A DNA stretch of 37,051 bases. Origin: Branchiostoma floridae. Taxonomy: Eukaryota > Chordata > Leptocardii > Amphioxiformes > Branchiostomatidae. The position numbers and the translations under genes were made by a program. The notes under the pieces are model-generated. The model worked only from the letters and a program-made list of their open reading frames with translations. It did not search any database and was not told the DNA's origin. The stretch spans positions 255,539 through 292,589 of the forward strand of contig NC_049987.1 of NCBI RefSeq assembly GCF_000003815.2, written 5' to 3'. Below are positions 1 to 9,878 of this stretch, piece by piece (position 1 is the first letter of the stretch; each line of letters begins with the position of its first letter).

Positions 1-336
1 TCATCTTGACCTCTGCATTCCCATTACACCTACATCCTGCACAACATTGTGCAAAACCTCTGCCGTCATCACGCCCAACAAAACATCGACCAAACACGTG
101 TTACACAAAAAAAAATTCTAAGAAAAATACACCACAACAAACCTTACCTCACAAAATCACCAAACTAGAAACATTTCGCTTAACAAACTCTACTCCATAA
201 ATTGTTATTTCTTTCTATCAAATCACCAAATCGGACACAAACCTGTACACAATGGATCCGCACCCCACGCAAACCAGTCAAGGACGCAACTCCGGCCTCA
301 CCGGACCCACCATAACATGTTTATATATGCTGCCGT
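1..336. other. No gene seen, AC-rich left edge
   Basis: The stretch is rich in A and C with an A-run near 110. Only a short uninformative reading frame is open. I see no coding similarity or repeat structure. The missing first UTP11 exon(s) were looked for here and not found. Confidence 0.4.
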
Positions 337-480
337 ATGCAAATTAAGATTCAGACATCCCTATTACGGACGTGGTAGAAAGCAACACGCCAATTTGATC
401 GTTGATTGGCGGAGAATCGCAGACTGGTTTCTGATTGGTTATACAAGTTGTCTGGTAGGATCCCCCAGACACGTATAAAT
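337..480 (+). promoter_or_regulatory. Histone-type promoter motif cluster
   Basis: Seen: an exact octamer ATGCAAAT at 337-344, CCAAT at 390-394, inverted CCAAT (GATTGG) at 404-409 and 433-438, and TATAAAT at 474-480. Octamer, repeated CCAAT and a TATA box within 150 bp is the arrangement typical of metazoan replication-dependent histone genes, especially H2B. The expected start of transcription would be near 505. No histone reading frame and no histone 3' stem-loop follows; the first ATG downstream (570) opens a 70-codon frame I cannot place. It may be an orphan promoter left after rearrangement, or the promoter of a non-coding transcript. Confidence 0.45.
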
Positions 481-1398
481 ATCTTCAGCACGATAATTTT
501 CATATCCAAACGATTCAGAAGCTTGAGAAGTATTGACCGTCCATAATCTGTTCATTACATATTCGTACCATGTCTGCCTGTGAAATTTCTGTCACGAAGA
601 AAGAACGACAATGCACATCCGGGACCTCTTCCCGCCTTTGGCTGTGGTCTCGCACCGGAGTTTCTTTTACGATTTTTATATCCGGCACACAGCGCACACA
701 AGGGATACAATTCCGCCCACAAAAGTACGCCGGAAAATCCAATTATACCAGTGAACAAAGGTTTCCAGCCAACTTCCCATAGATTTTAGATATAAACTTC
801 TAGTTTAATAATGATGCACATTTTACTGGAACACAACATGAAATTTTGAGGTAGTCCTTCCAAATGCGCCCCGGCCAGCTTTTTTTAAAAGCTTTCTTGT
901 TTAATGAGACTCGAGAGTATCGTCTGTGAAATGGCACCGACACACATGGTCAACAATCATAACAAAAACAAAACAGTGTGTGGCTTTCCGACCATGGATG
1001 GCTTCCCCAAGCTGCCTGTAGCTTCCAAAAGTTCCACCAAGGATTTTTGTCCGTCCAACCCCCGAAAGATAGGGAACAACGGACGCTAAACCGGATAGTG
1101 AGTGAGTGAGTGAAGGTTGACAGATTGGTTTTAAATTGTTTCCATCTCACGAAGCAAATTTCCGTCAATTGACAGAAAAACGGACGCTGGCTAGAGCCTT
1201 GGTCAACAGATTTCAAGACATCCTAAATTACAATGAGAATATCTAATTCTAAAGAACGTTATATGATCTAAGAATTTTAAACGCCACCATGGACCACGTT
1301 AGATAGTCGCAACTCCTGGAGCCCTGCCTTATGTACATGTAGCCTTAGTTTCCTCCTAACGGTCGCTACAATGCCAGTGGCTAGTGTGTGGTACACTT
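481..1398. other. No supported gene
   Basis: Overlapping short frames on both strands at 515-789 and 904-1216 show no recognisable domain or splice structure. A short (GTGA)n run sits at about 1097-1115. Nothing else is supported. Confidence 0.4.
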
Positions 1399-1501
1399 AC
1401 ATAGAGATTTCGAAACATAGGGACTTTGAAACATAGGGACTTTGAAACATAGGGACTTTGGAACATAGAGATTTGGGAACATAGGAATTTCGGAACATAG
1501 G
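1399..1501. repeat. 16-bp minisatellite, about 6.4 copies
   Basis: The unit is ACATAGGGACTTTGAA with variants such as ACATAGAGATTTCGAA and ACATAGGAATTTCGGA. Six units are in exact 16-bp register, followed by a 7-bp partial unit. The outer copies are the most diverged and the middle ones nearly identical, as expected for a locally expanding array. Confidence 0.85.
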
Positions 1502-1875
1502 GCGGTCACCGTCACTGTAATGTCCTCTAAGAAATTCTTCCTTTTGAAAGTCTGAGAATCAAGGAAATAAATCGGGGTGGGCTTCCTATGGGATAAGATC
1601 ATAGAAATTCTAGTAGATTTCTGAAAAAAATGATGATACTTATTTTGGCCTGGAGAGTCTGTTTCCATTTCCCTGTCCAGAGTCTGACTGTCCTGACTCT
1701 GGAGGTTTTATCCTTTGGTGCCATGAGAACTTGCAGTTTGTTTGTATGTATGAAGCAGGTATTATAACCCCTGAAGAAGATGACAGTGGTCCTTGAAAAT
1801 TTCATCCATGTACTACCAATACAGATGAGCTTCCATGATGCCCATAACAACTATTGTTGTTGCTCCCACTGACAG

Positions 1876-1978
1876 GGATTACCACAACAAACAGGGTATC
1901 CTGAAGCGACTGAAGCAGAAGGCCCTGGAACACAACCCTGATGAGTTCTACTTTCACATGATCAACTCCAGACTTAAG
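1876..1978 (+). CDS. UTP11: UTP11, internal exon a (U3 snoRNA-associated protein 11)
   Basis: UTP11 is a nucleolar component of the small-subunit processome, bound with the U3 snoRNP and needed for 18S rRNA processing. This exon follows an AG at 1874-1875 and ends at AAG before the donor GTCAGT. Its first base completes a codon; then 34 codons read DYHNKQGILKRLKQKALEHN..., including the hallmark NPDEFYFHM and closing with INSRLK. This corresponds to about residue 42 onward of the human protein. Joined with the four exons downstream it gives about 180 residues of a family usually near 250 residues. About 41 N-terminal and 28 C-terminal residues are absent. No N-terminal exon is visible from 1 to 1875, so it probably lies left of the window. 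Confidence 0.93.
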
Positions 1979-2225
1979 GTCAGTCACAGGAAGTCTGACA
2001 TACTTGTCCATTGAGGTGGTCTGAAGATGTACATGTATGTAGTGAAGATGTGTTCAGCACTGGTGAGGGGGATACCGGACCCAGTTCTGACTTAGACACA
2101 CTATCCAATTGCAAGAACTAAGTCCAAACCCTGGTAGTTGTCATTTATCCCCATTATTTACTCCAAATAACTACCTAGATCTGTCTTTGTAGGTTTTATT
2201 AAGGCAACTGATAGAGGATACATTT

Positions 2226-2472
2226 ATTAAGGCAACAGTATGATTTCGAGTTGTATTAGGATTAATGTGTACAATTGATTTGCCTTATTTTGTGTTAGTT
2301 AAATTGCGTTATCATTTGCCGATTCTTGCTGAGTCACCATGTATTTGATTTTATACTGTTATCATTTATTGTTATGTATGTACGGAGTTTCCCCCCAGGG
2401 ATCTTTGAAAAACGCCGGTCAGGCGACATGTACCCCTGGATAAATAAAAATAAACAAACAAACAAACAAACA
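2226..2472 (+). mobile_element. Retroposon (LINE/SINE 3' end) with target-site duplication
   Basis: The insertion ends in an A-rich tail (ATAAATAAAAATAAACAAAC and further CAAA units) after a motif around GGGATCTTTGAAAAACGCCG. It is bounded by GATAGAGGATACATTT at 2210-2225 and GATAGAGGACACATTT at 2473-2488, matching at 15 of 16 positions. Direct repeats plus a simple 3' tail are the signature of target-primed reverse transcription. About 247 bp remain, with no coding part, so it is a 5'-truncated LINE or a SINE. It lies in the intron after UTP11 exon a. Confidence 0.75.
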
Positions 2473-2488
2473 GATAGAGGACACATTT

Positions 2489-3564
2489 GGGATGGAAATA
2501 ATGTGTCACTCATCATTGAGTCTGGGTACCATTCTCTGCAGTAATGCATTTAAGTTTGTGGAGATTAGTATTTGCACTGCTGGCTCAATCTTCTTGCTTG
2601 TTAACCATGTTTGCGCACCGACCCCTCTTTACTACAATCTAGTGTTATAAAAAAGTAAATTGTAGAGTTAATAATGTCAACTGTATTTTGTACTTTGCGG
2701 AAAATTGTCTGCTTCCTATGACTTCTATGAGTGATTTCTCACAAAGTGATGAATTGCATATTATAGGAGGCTGCCATATAATTGCTCTGTACAAATAAAC
2801 AAATGGGTTTATTTCAGAAACTTTTAATTCAGAAACATAGTTTTTCAAATGATGGAATGTTCTACAATATAATAATCATCCCACATGATGAGTACAGTAG
2901 TAGCTATGTATATGATATCTAAGTCAGTGACCAGGGGTGCATATGTATTCATTTGACTTTTAGTATGGAATACTTACAAAATTTTATGAAATACATAGAA
3001 TCCAATACTAAGAAACAAAAAAGTCTAGCAGAATTCATACTAATTTTAATGAATACATGTACATGTGAGTTTAACATAGTACTAGTAGGATCCTTATTAC
3101 ACTGACTGCCTAAGGAGCCAGTGTAAGTGCGGGCATGTTTTGGCAGGGTGAGATATATTGACGTACTAAAGGTCTAAGATAGTGAAAAATGGAAGTCCTG
3201 AGGCTGCCATCTTGAGTTTGCTACTCGTATCATGCACAGGCCAACAAATTAGCAAAGATGTATGTATTCTGTAAAACTCCTATGAACTTCATACAATTTT
3301 TATGCTTCTTAGTAGTGTGTCATATTAATTCTATGAAATTCGTATGTATTCCATAAACCTCACATACCTAGAAAGGCATCATTTTCGTGAAAATGCAGAA
3401 TGTATCCTTTTGTCAACCTACTGGAACACAATACCATAAGTCCATAACAATAGGCTCACATGGCAAAAGTTATACAACTTTAGACAGAAGATTATATATC
3501 TATCATGAGTAAGTTGTTTATTTTGTTCTGTCAGTAACCAGTATGGTGTGTTTGTATTGGGTAG
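2489..3564. other. UTP11 intron, AT-rich, no gene
   Basis: The rest of the intron between exons a and b. Motifs of the type GTATGTATTCCATA and ATGAATACATGTACATG recur at 2940-3080 and 3290-3370 and may be remnants of an old inverted-repeat element. I could not define its ends. No coding signal is seen. Confidence 0.4.
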
Positions 3565-3678
3565 GGAGGAAAACATGCAGAACTTGAGACCAGCGAGCGT
3601 GCCACACCAGAACAGAAGAAACTGCTGCAGACGCAAGACATGCGATATGTGGATTACAAGTTGTCTGCAGAAGCAAAG
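3565..3678 (+). CDS. UTP11: UTP11, internal exon b
   Basis: Thirty-eight codons in phase 0 between AG (3563-3564) and the donor GTTTGT. The peptide runs GGKHAELETSERATPEQKKLL and then QTQDMRYVDYKLSAEAK. The family's conserved EQ-KL--TQD--Y---K pattern is clear. The reading frame is uninterrupted and joins exon a directly (..RLK|GGKH..). Confidence 0.93.
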
Positions 3679-4386
3679 GTTTGTAACATGGGACATTTGC
3701 AGGACTAGAATATGTTACATTTTAACCTAGTAGCAGTGTTCTGAGGTCCAGATTACTAATATCATGTGAAGTTGACATACTTTGTTATACAAGAGTTTGA
3801 AATGGGCAAGAAATTTTTGAGGCAACCATTTGGTAACTTTTGACCCATGTTTACATGTTCTTGTGGGGTTTCATCCAGATAAAGTTAGACTGTAACCTTG
3901 GTTTGATGTCAGCGCACAATAGAGTGTTCGCTAACAAAATGTTTAATACTAATGTCTGTTATATCAGTGACTAATGTTTGATGCTTTCTTCATTATTTAC
4001 TTGACCTGTGTAAGGAAACTGCCCAGTGTCTGTCCATTTGTCCCCTCCTGAAAGATGTAAAACCTGTTGAAGTGAAGTAAAGCTTTAAGCTTACCGTAAC
4101 AGTTGTAACATGCAGTAATGGATGTTACGCCTGTCAATGGTTCATAACAATGTGTCCTTTTTCCCCAACAATATTAAGCTATGTGTGACCTGTCCAGAAA
4201 ATAACCTGAAACTTGTGCACATTTTACTGCAAATGGTCCTATAACAAGCATACTACTGCATTCGAATATGGCAACATACGTCCAAAGTTTGGCATTTTGT
4301 TGTTTAACTTACTGAGTACCATTGTAAAGGGTAGTAAACAAGCTTTATTTATATTTATTTAATATGATAAATGATACAATCCCATT
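3679..4386. other. UTP11 intron, no gene
   Basis: AT-rich intronic DNA. I see no coding exon, RNA gene or clear repeat before the element at 4387. Confidence 0.4.
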
Positions 4387-4858
4387 CAGGGATCGAAATA
4401 CTTTTTTTTTGCTACATGCAAAATTGCAAGTTGGTAAAAAATTTACGTGCAATTTGAAAAATTCACATGCAAAATACAACTAGTCTACAGTGCAATGATC
4501 TAGCCAGCATCCACCTTTCTGAATTTTGCTGCTCTGGACAGATAAGAATTATGCCCATTCTGTCACTTTTGACGGACAGAAATCGGCACATGAAACTATA
4601 GACAGAACTTGAAATTTTGGAAACATATCCACATAATCAGCATGTAAGTTTGCAGCAAAACCAAATTTGATTAGTCATAACACCTACTGACGACCGGTGA
4701 CGATCCCCGTCAGACAAACAAAGGCACCATGGCCTCAGTATTTTTACTATAGGCCAGGCTTTTTCAACATGCAAGATTGCAAGTTCAAAATATTTTTACA
4801 TGCAAATCTCAAAAATTACATGCAAATTGCAAGTTAAGTATGTGTATTTCGAACCCTG
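4387..4858. mobile_element. Non-autonomous TIR element, hAT-like, with 5-bp duplication
   Basis: The left end CAGGGATCGAAATAC is matched by the inverted right end GTATTTCGAACCCTG, 14 of 15 positions. The element is flanked directly by CCATT at 4382-4386 and CCATT at 4859-4863, a perfect 5-bp target-site duplication. Inside are repeated motifs of the type ACATGCAAATTGCAAG in both halves. There is no transposase frame over the 472 bp. CAGGG-type ends with 5-bp duplications fit hAT-related families, which is an assignment by end sequence only. Confidence 0.8.
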
Positions 4859-5007
4859 CCATTGATTATTTACATCATTGATTGAAAGTCTAGTTGCAAA
4901 GTTTGTGTGTCAAATTAAGTTATTGTACCCATTTATTTGAACATAATGACATTGAACTTAAGTTCAGGTAGAATGTAGTTTGACTTGAGTGTATGATAAT
5001 GTCACAG

Positions 5008-5095
5008 AAAGTGGAGAAGTTGCAGTCAGAACTTCACCTGATTGGACACAGGGCTAAGAACAAACACACCTTCTTCTTAGACTCCAGGGATGAAG
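5008..5095 (+). CDS. UTP11: UTP11, internal exon c
   Basis: Starts after ACAG at 5004-5007 and ends before the donor GTAAGA. Twenty-nine codons plus one base: KVEKLQSELHLIGHRAKNKH and then TFFLDSRDE. It matches the family segment KIERLKSELHLL...NKHVFFFDT. The intron that follows is phase 1, and the split codon is completed by TG of exon d to give Val. Confidence 0.93.
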
Positions 5096-5171
5096 GTAAG
5101 ACTTTGAAACATTTCCCTATATACTTCCTTCTACTGTTTCTACTGTAACAATGTAAACAAACAAAGGCACG

Positions 5172-5527
5172 ATCTACACACAGTTTTTCCCGATATCGGC
5201 GATATCTACAACCTCTCGCCGACAGCTTTTTTTCACCGTCTAGATGGAACTACTATATCGCCATTACGATATCGGGAAAATTTCTCCCGAAAGGTCCGGA
5301 TCATTCGTACGAATACTACGATACCTTACCGATAGCTTAGCAGGGGTCCCCGACAGCTTCGCGCGCGTGTAGATGCTTCCCGACTTCGGGAAGGCTCATT
5401 AGCATATAACGCCATGTGGAAAATCGTGCTATATGTTTATGACTGCAAGCGCCATGGGTGTCCGGCCCCCTACGTTCTAGATCCCTCCCGACATCTTCAC
5501 GGATATCGGCAAAAACTGTGTGTAGAT
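5172..5527. mobile_element. MITE with 26-bp terminal inverted repeats
   Basis: Left end begins ATCTACACACAGTTTTT at 5172 and runs into CCCGATATC. The right end at 5502-5527 is its inverse with 25 of 26 positions matching. The interior is rich in GATATCGG/CCGATATC words. AAGGC occurs at 5164-5168 and 5535-5539 and could be the target duplication, with a few bases of slack. No frame for a transposase is present. Confidence 0.8.
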
Positions 5528-5657
5528 TGGGCCTAAGGCGTTAAAGTTTCAACGGTCCTCAGCGTAGACAAGGTTTTGTTGTCTCTGTGTCACAAACAGT
5601 TATCCACTTGTTGCATTTATTTTCTCCCTTGGTATCAACATGCCTTCTTCAGGATCA

Positions 5658-6034
5658 ATACTGATGACCAATTGCTTCAGAATGTAAACTTGCAAGAGAA
5701 GACATGTGGTCTTATTAACACGTGATCTTGAGGACACGAGACGTCAGCAGTTGGTGAAACATGCCAGGAAGTTTATAATGCCCACTTGTCTGTTCAGTGA
5801 TGGCTGGAGTGCCTTGATGTATATGGCCTCCTTCATACCTTGTAAGAGGTACATAACAGGCCATACATGTTGTATACGCCAGGGCACACCTACTTTATAC
5901 CTCTTACGAGTCGTAACCTTCCTGGCACGTTTGATGCATTGCTAACATCACATATCCACAAGATCATGTGTTATTAAGATCATATGTGTGTAACTCTCGT
6001 GAGTTTACGTTCTGAAGCAATAGGTCATCAGTAT
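5658..6034. mobile_element. Long inverted-repeat (foldback) element
   Basis: Left arm 5658-5690 and right arm 6002-6034 match in inverse orientation at 31 of 33 positions (ATACTGATGACC... / ...GGTCATCAGTAT). The pairing continues inward with interruptions: CATGCCAGGAAGTTT near 5760 pairs with ACCTTCCTGGCACGT near 5920. The 79-codon frame at 5706-5945 is a by-product of this palindrome. Confidence 0.75.
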
Positions 6035-6358
6035 ACTATAGGTCATTGTTGAAAATTTGATCCGATATACCTTTGCTTTGGAAGAAAGTTAAGATTAATA
6101 CTATGATAACTACCAACACAGATGAGCCTACATGATAACTTGCCATGTTTATTCCATTATGTGGATGGCATCTGCATGGGTGTCAATTTCTGTCTGTTTT
6201 CAAAAGAACAAGAAAGCTTCTGAAAAAAGCTGGCTGGTGTGTATTTTGGAAAAAGCCTGGATGCCAAAATCACATGAAAAAATAGTTTTAAGCATCGAAT
6301 TACTGAATTGATCTGTCTTCTATTAAACAAAACATTACATGAGATTTGTCTAACAAAG
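6035..6358. other. UTP11 intron, no gene
   Basis: AT-rich intronic sequence between the foldback element and the tRNA-like gene. Nothing else is recognised. Confidence 0.4.
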
Positions 6359-6366
6359 AAAAAAAA
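6359..6366 (-). terminator. Pol III terminator (T8)
   Basis: On the minus strand eight consecutive T residues begin two bases after the tRNA-like 3' end. A T-run of four or more is the RNA polymerase III stop. Confidence 0.65.
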
Positions 6367-6367
6367 T

Positions 6368-6458
6368 TGTTACAAGTGGGGTTCGAACCCACGATCCACG
6401 GCTGCAAAAGCAAATCGCTATCAGCACCCAGCGCCTTAAACCATTCGGCCACGCTGAC
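6368..6458 (-). tRNA. tRNA-Ser(GCU)-like gene, possibly a pseudogene
   Basis: Read on the minus strand, the sequence has an A box TGGCCGAATGG and a B box GGTTCGAACCC inside a perfect T arm (GTGGG/CCCAC). A long variable region makes it a class II tRNA (Ser or Leu type). The anticodon loop reads GTGCTGA, giving GCU (Ser), flanked by CGCTG/TAGCG, which pair if one extra base is allowed in the loop. The acceptor stem (GTCAGCG against TTGTAAC) pairs poorly. A T8 terminator follows. The promoter and terminator look usable, but the weak acceptor stem and the extra loop base suggest a decayed gene or a tRNA-derived SINE head. It is antisense in a UTP11 intron. Confidence 0.65.
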
Positions 6459-7378
6459 TCCATTACGTAACAATGCGTATAGAAGGGCTATTAGAAGGGT
6501 TGGGTTAAATTGACCGACCATGCATGCATCCATACATCCATGCAAAATGCATGCATCCATGCAAACCAAACTAATGGCTGAAAGATCCGCTTCTCCCGTC
6601 TCAACGGTTTCAGATTTCAACTATACTTTTAATGGTACAAAACGGCTGCAACATCATCATCATCATGAGCAAATATATGCCATGAATTGCAACAAAGGAA
6701 CACAAATTAAAATGGTCATAGAATCTGAATGGTCAATTCCAAAGTCAAGAAGATGTGAAAACAGGAAACAGGAAGAATCCATTGTTCATTATATCATACT
6801 TAGTGTGTTACTTGTAGGCATTTGTTCAACCTTCCTGACCACTTTGATTTCATAATGAAGGACACTTGTTATTTTTGCCAAACTTTTGCACACTTGCATC
6901 AGTTTTATGGTTCCCAGAGGATGTCATAATCAAATCAACATGGCCGTATGATGTGCAGGCTTTGCTTAATGTTTTAATATCGAATAGATAAAAAGTCGAA
7001 AAGAATGACAATTTCTATGTTTTGTTGTTAAAGGTGGTTCAAATATTTTACTTTTAAAATTGAACTTTTCCTCACAATGTGTGATAGGATGTTTGAAACA
7101 GATTGAATGACAAACACATTGATAGAGATAACTCTCTCACATGTAACAACAAGAAATTAAAGATCTCACAACTCTTTGAAACATCGAGGTTTTTTTTTCA
7201 GAATCTTGTTTTCGTGTATTTTTATCGTGAATTTCTCGCTGATTGCTTGCATGCATTTTCCCACTGGCTCCCATTAGGCAACAGACATGCAATCACATGA
7301 AATATCAACAGACACATGAAACATATATGTTGTTTTTAACAATAAGATTGTTTAACAAATATGATCAATTTTTTTCAG
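6459..7378. other. UTP11 intron, no gene
   Basis: Contains CATGCATGCATCC-type low-complexity words near 6518-6570 and a short CAT run near 6650-6665. The 111-codon frame at 6520-6855 spans these and shows no domain. Exon d begins after TTTTTTTCAG. Confidence 0.4.
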
Positions 7379-7500
7379 TGAAAGAATTTGACCTAGCCAA
7401 ACACCTGGGCACAACCAAAGAGCTGGCCTCACGTACCTTCAACAGGCCCAGGACAGAAACCCTGCAGTCACACAGGGTTGTTGGAGCTGGAGATTTCCAG
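7379..7500 (+). CDS. UTP11: UTP11, internal exon d
   Basis: Follows a strong polypyrimidine tract and CAG at 7376-7378. It completes the split Val codon and encodes KEFDLAKHLGTTKELASRTF and then NRPRTETLQSHRVVGAGDFQ. The FDLAKHL and FNRPRTETLQ segments are the best-conserved part of the family. It ends in phase 0 at CAG before the donor GTGATG. Confidence 0.95.
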
Positions 7501-8258
7501 GTGATGTCAACTTATGATGCTGTTCTTTTCCAAATAGATAGGGGGCTCTTATAACACTAAGTAACATTCGTGTTGTCCAGGTAAAAGCCCAACATGTATG
7601 TAATGTGCTTTTCACTTTATCCATGCGACTGACATTTGCAAAGTGCATCAACTTGTAACGTTACATACATGTAATATTGATAAGGTACATGTAGTTGTGT
7701 GATATTTTAAAGGGGCATTCCATGCCAGAAGCAAGTATTATAATTTCTCAGAGAATAGATATACTTGAATCAAGTTTGTTTTGACAGATTTTCCATAAGT
7801 TGAAGCCCAAACACTGGGTGAGCATTGTAGCAAAGGAGTTCTTGAATTCCCCTGAGAACCCTTTCAATTGTCCTGGTGGGGGAGGATGTGACTTTGACCA
7901 TAGGAACAGGTACTGGTTGGTACTGGTATAAATTTTGATACTATGATTGATATTTTAGGATTCCTTTTTGAGTAAACTGTGTGTGCAGGAACATCATCAG
8001 GACTGCCAGCCAACACGTTTCAATCACTATTTGTGGGTCATTCAATAGTATAAAAGTAGCCTTTTTAGATAGCAGACTGTTCCATAAAAACGGATTCCAT
8101 GGGTCGCTAGTTTTGTGTACCTTCCTAGATGTCTGATACTGCACAACTGATGTTGTTAGCTTAGCAACCCTACCATTGGCGAGAAATTGTGCCCGATGTT
8201 GGTCACACAAGACGTTTTGGCGCTGCCATCTTATGGTGACCTACTTTCAGCTTCTTAA
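7501..8258. other. UTP11 intron, no gene
   Basis: Intronic DNA with no recognised exon or RNA gene up to the antisense retrotransposon tail. Confidence 0.4.
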
Positions 8259-8520
8259 ACTTGACTTGACTTACTTGACTTATGTCCGGTGCCACTGGAA
8301 TCACTGTAGCAGCCCAGAAGTCCCTGTCCAGCATCGCTTTTCCCATGCTGTCTGCCTCTAGAACTGTGTCCTTTCTCAGCACATCTATGTAGGTGACTGG
8401 TGGTCTGCCCTGCCTCCTATTCCCATGTGCTGGCATCCATAAGAACTAGGCTGGACACTGCTACCTTGTTGTTGCTGTTCTGGTAGCAGTTTCCAGCAAA
8501 CCTCAACCATCTTGCTTATA
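8259..8520 (-). mobile_element. 3' end of a non-LTR retrotransposon (antisense)
   Basis: The minus strand encodes the C-terminal tail common in endonuclease-reverse transcriptase retrotransposons: RFAGNCY, then GRPPVTYIDVLRKDTVLEAD and AMLDRDFW, matching the R-AGHC---, GRP--TYID-L--DTGL and M-DR--W patterns. At least one frameshift separates the first part from the rest. It ends in an (AAGTC)n simple repeat (ACTTG units at 8259-8282 on the plus strand), a typical 3' tail. All upstream parts are lost, so it is a dead 5'-truncated copy. Confidence 0.75.
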
Positions 8521-9105
8521 CTTTGCCTGACAGTTTTGGAAGTCCATCACTTTGTTGGTACATTTTGTACTAGCATTGTACAATATTTTTGTACCACTGC
8601 TAATGGACAAATAAATCCTCTCAAAGCCTCTCTCTCTCTCTCTCTCAAAGCTCCCAGCTTATATTGTGGACGGATCTTAGCATTTTTGTACTGCACCCAC
8701 CCAGCTGTTTTTCCAGTTTTTGTGTAACTTTTTATATTCAAGTGCCCAAATCTCTCTATTCCAAGATGAGATAGTCTTCAAACCTTTTTTTGTATCTCCT
8801 TAAATGTGTGAAAGTCAGTTGACTGCTTTTTCAAGCTTATCCTGACTACTGTTAGTGTGATGCTAGCAAAACCATATACAATACGTATATATGGGGGTGC
8901 TTTGATTTAGATAAGGATTATTGGGGAAAAGACAAATGAGAAAATTCGGGTGCATTTTTATCCCAGAAAATATCTGTCAGAAAGTAACACTTGCTTCCGG
9001 AATGGAATACCCCTTTAATAATGATAATTCACAACACAGAGTACCATTTGTTCTTCTCTTCATTCCTCCTCCCACACCTCCATGTGTTTGACTTGTGCCC
9101 AACAG
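8521..9105. other. UTP11 intron with (TC)n run
   Basis: A pyrimidine dinucleotide run (TC)n occupies about 8626-8646. The text just before it (GGACAAATAAA at about 8603) resembles a retroposon tail, but I cannot delimit one. No coding sequence is seen. Confidence 0.45.
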
Positions 9106-9216
9106 AAGGTAGCCAAGGACAGAGAGCAGCACTACAGTGAGTTACAGCAGAGAATGAAAAGGGAGAAACAACTTCACATCATCCGCCAGAAAATGGACAT
9201 CAAGAAAGCATTGATG
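9106..9216 (+). CDS. UTP11: UTP11, internal exon e (last one visible)
   Basis: Thirty-seven codons after CCCAACAG and before the donor GTTAGT: KVAKDREQHYSELQQRMKRE and then KQLHIIRQKMDIKKALM. It matches the basic, helical C-terminal part of UTP11 (AKER-K-Y--L--RI-REK-L..IA-KI--RK-LM). The final exon, about 28 basic residues ending in an IYKF..RKR-like tail in the human protein, was not found between 9217 and 11000. It could sit in the gap at 9779-9878. Confidence 0.93.
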
Positions 9217-9221
9217 GTTAG

Positions 9222-9345
9222 TCGTGTGTGTATATGTATGTGTGTATCTATGTGTACGCACGTGCATGTGCTTGTGTTTGCCTGTGTGCATGTGTGCATG
9301 CATGAGTGTGTGCATGCGTATATATACAAATGTATGTGCGTGTGT
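9222..9345. repeat. TG-rich low-complexity tract
   Basis: Irregular (TG)n/(CATG)n sequence starting just after the exon e donor. The open frames across it (9082-9417 and 9224-9412) come from low complexity after the real exon. Confidence 0.7.
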
Positions 9346-9778
9346 GACTGTTATACATGTAGTTCAGGTAAGATTCATCTCAGCACAAACTCGTGCTCCA
9401 CATCTGGCATGATTTGACCTAACTCATTAAGACATAAAGTTACCAATTTCATTTCTCAAGATGAGTGATATTGTACATGACAGAATGATGGTGCTGGAGA
9501 AAATCTAAGATCATCGTCTTCTCAACTTTCCTTAGATTTTGTTCATGACTGTTAAGCCCTGGTTACATACATTGTAGGATTTACTACAATGGGGATTTCA
9601 TGCGCAGTTAGTGATAGCATCATAATTTTTGGGAAGAATTGGGTGCAATAGTGTAAACAATGAAGCCGCGGCCATCATTCGTAGCTTGGGAAAATGACAC
9701 TCAAAGACGGTATTTGACCAGTTTTTACTTTATTCGTCTTTCCCAAGAGTCAAGCTGCAGCCACAAACACCATAGGTT

Positions 9779-9878
9779 NNNNNNNNNNNNNNNNNNNNNN
9801 NNNNNNNNNNNNNNNNNNNNNNNNNNNNNNNNNNNNNNNNNNNNNNNNNNNNNNNNNNNNNNNNNNNNNNNNNNNNNN
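9779..9878. other. Assembly gap (100 N)
   Basis: A run of exactly 100 N, a conventional gap of unknown size. It may hide the last UTP11 exon. Confidence 0.99.

Noticed and set aside
570-789. Possible small protein after the histone-like promoter
   Set aside because: Frames are open on both strands over the same bases and none resembles a histone or another known small protein.
6520-6855. 111-codon plus frame in a UTP11 intron
   Set aside because: Begins in CATG-rich low-complexity DNA and has no domain; treated as chance.
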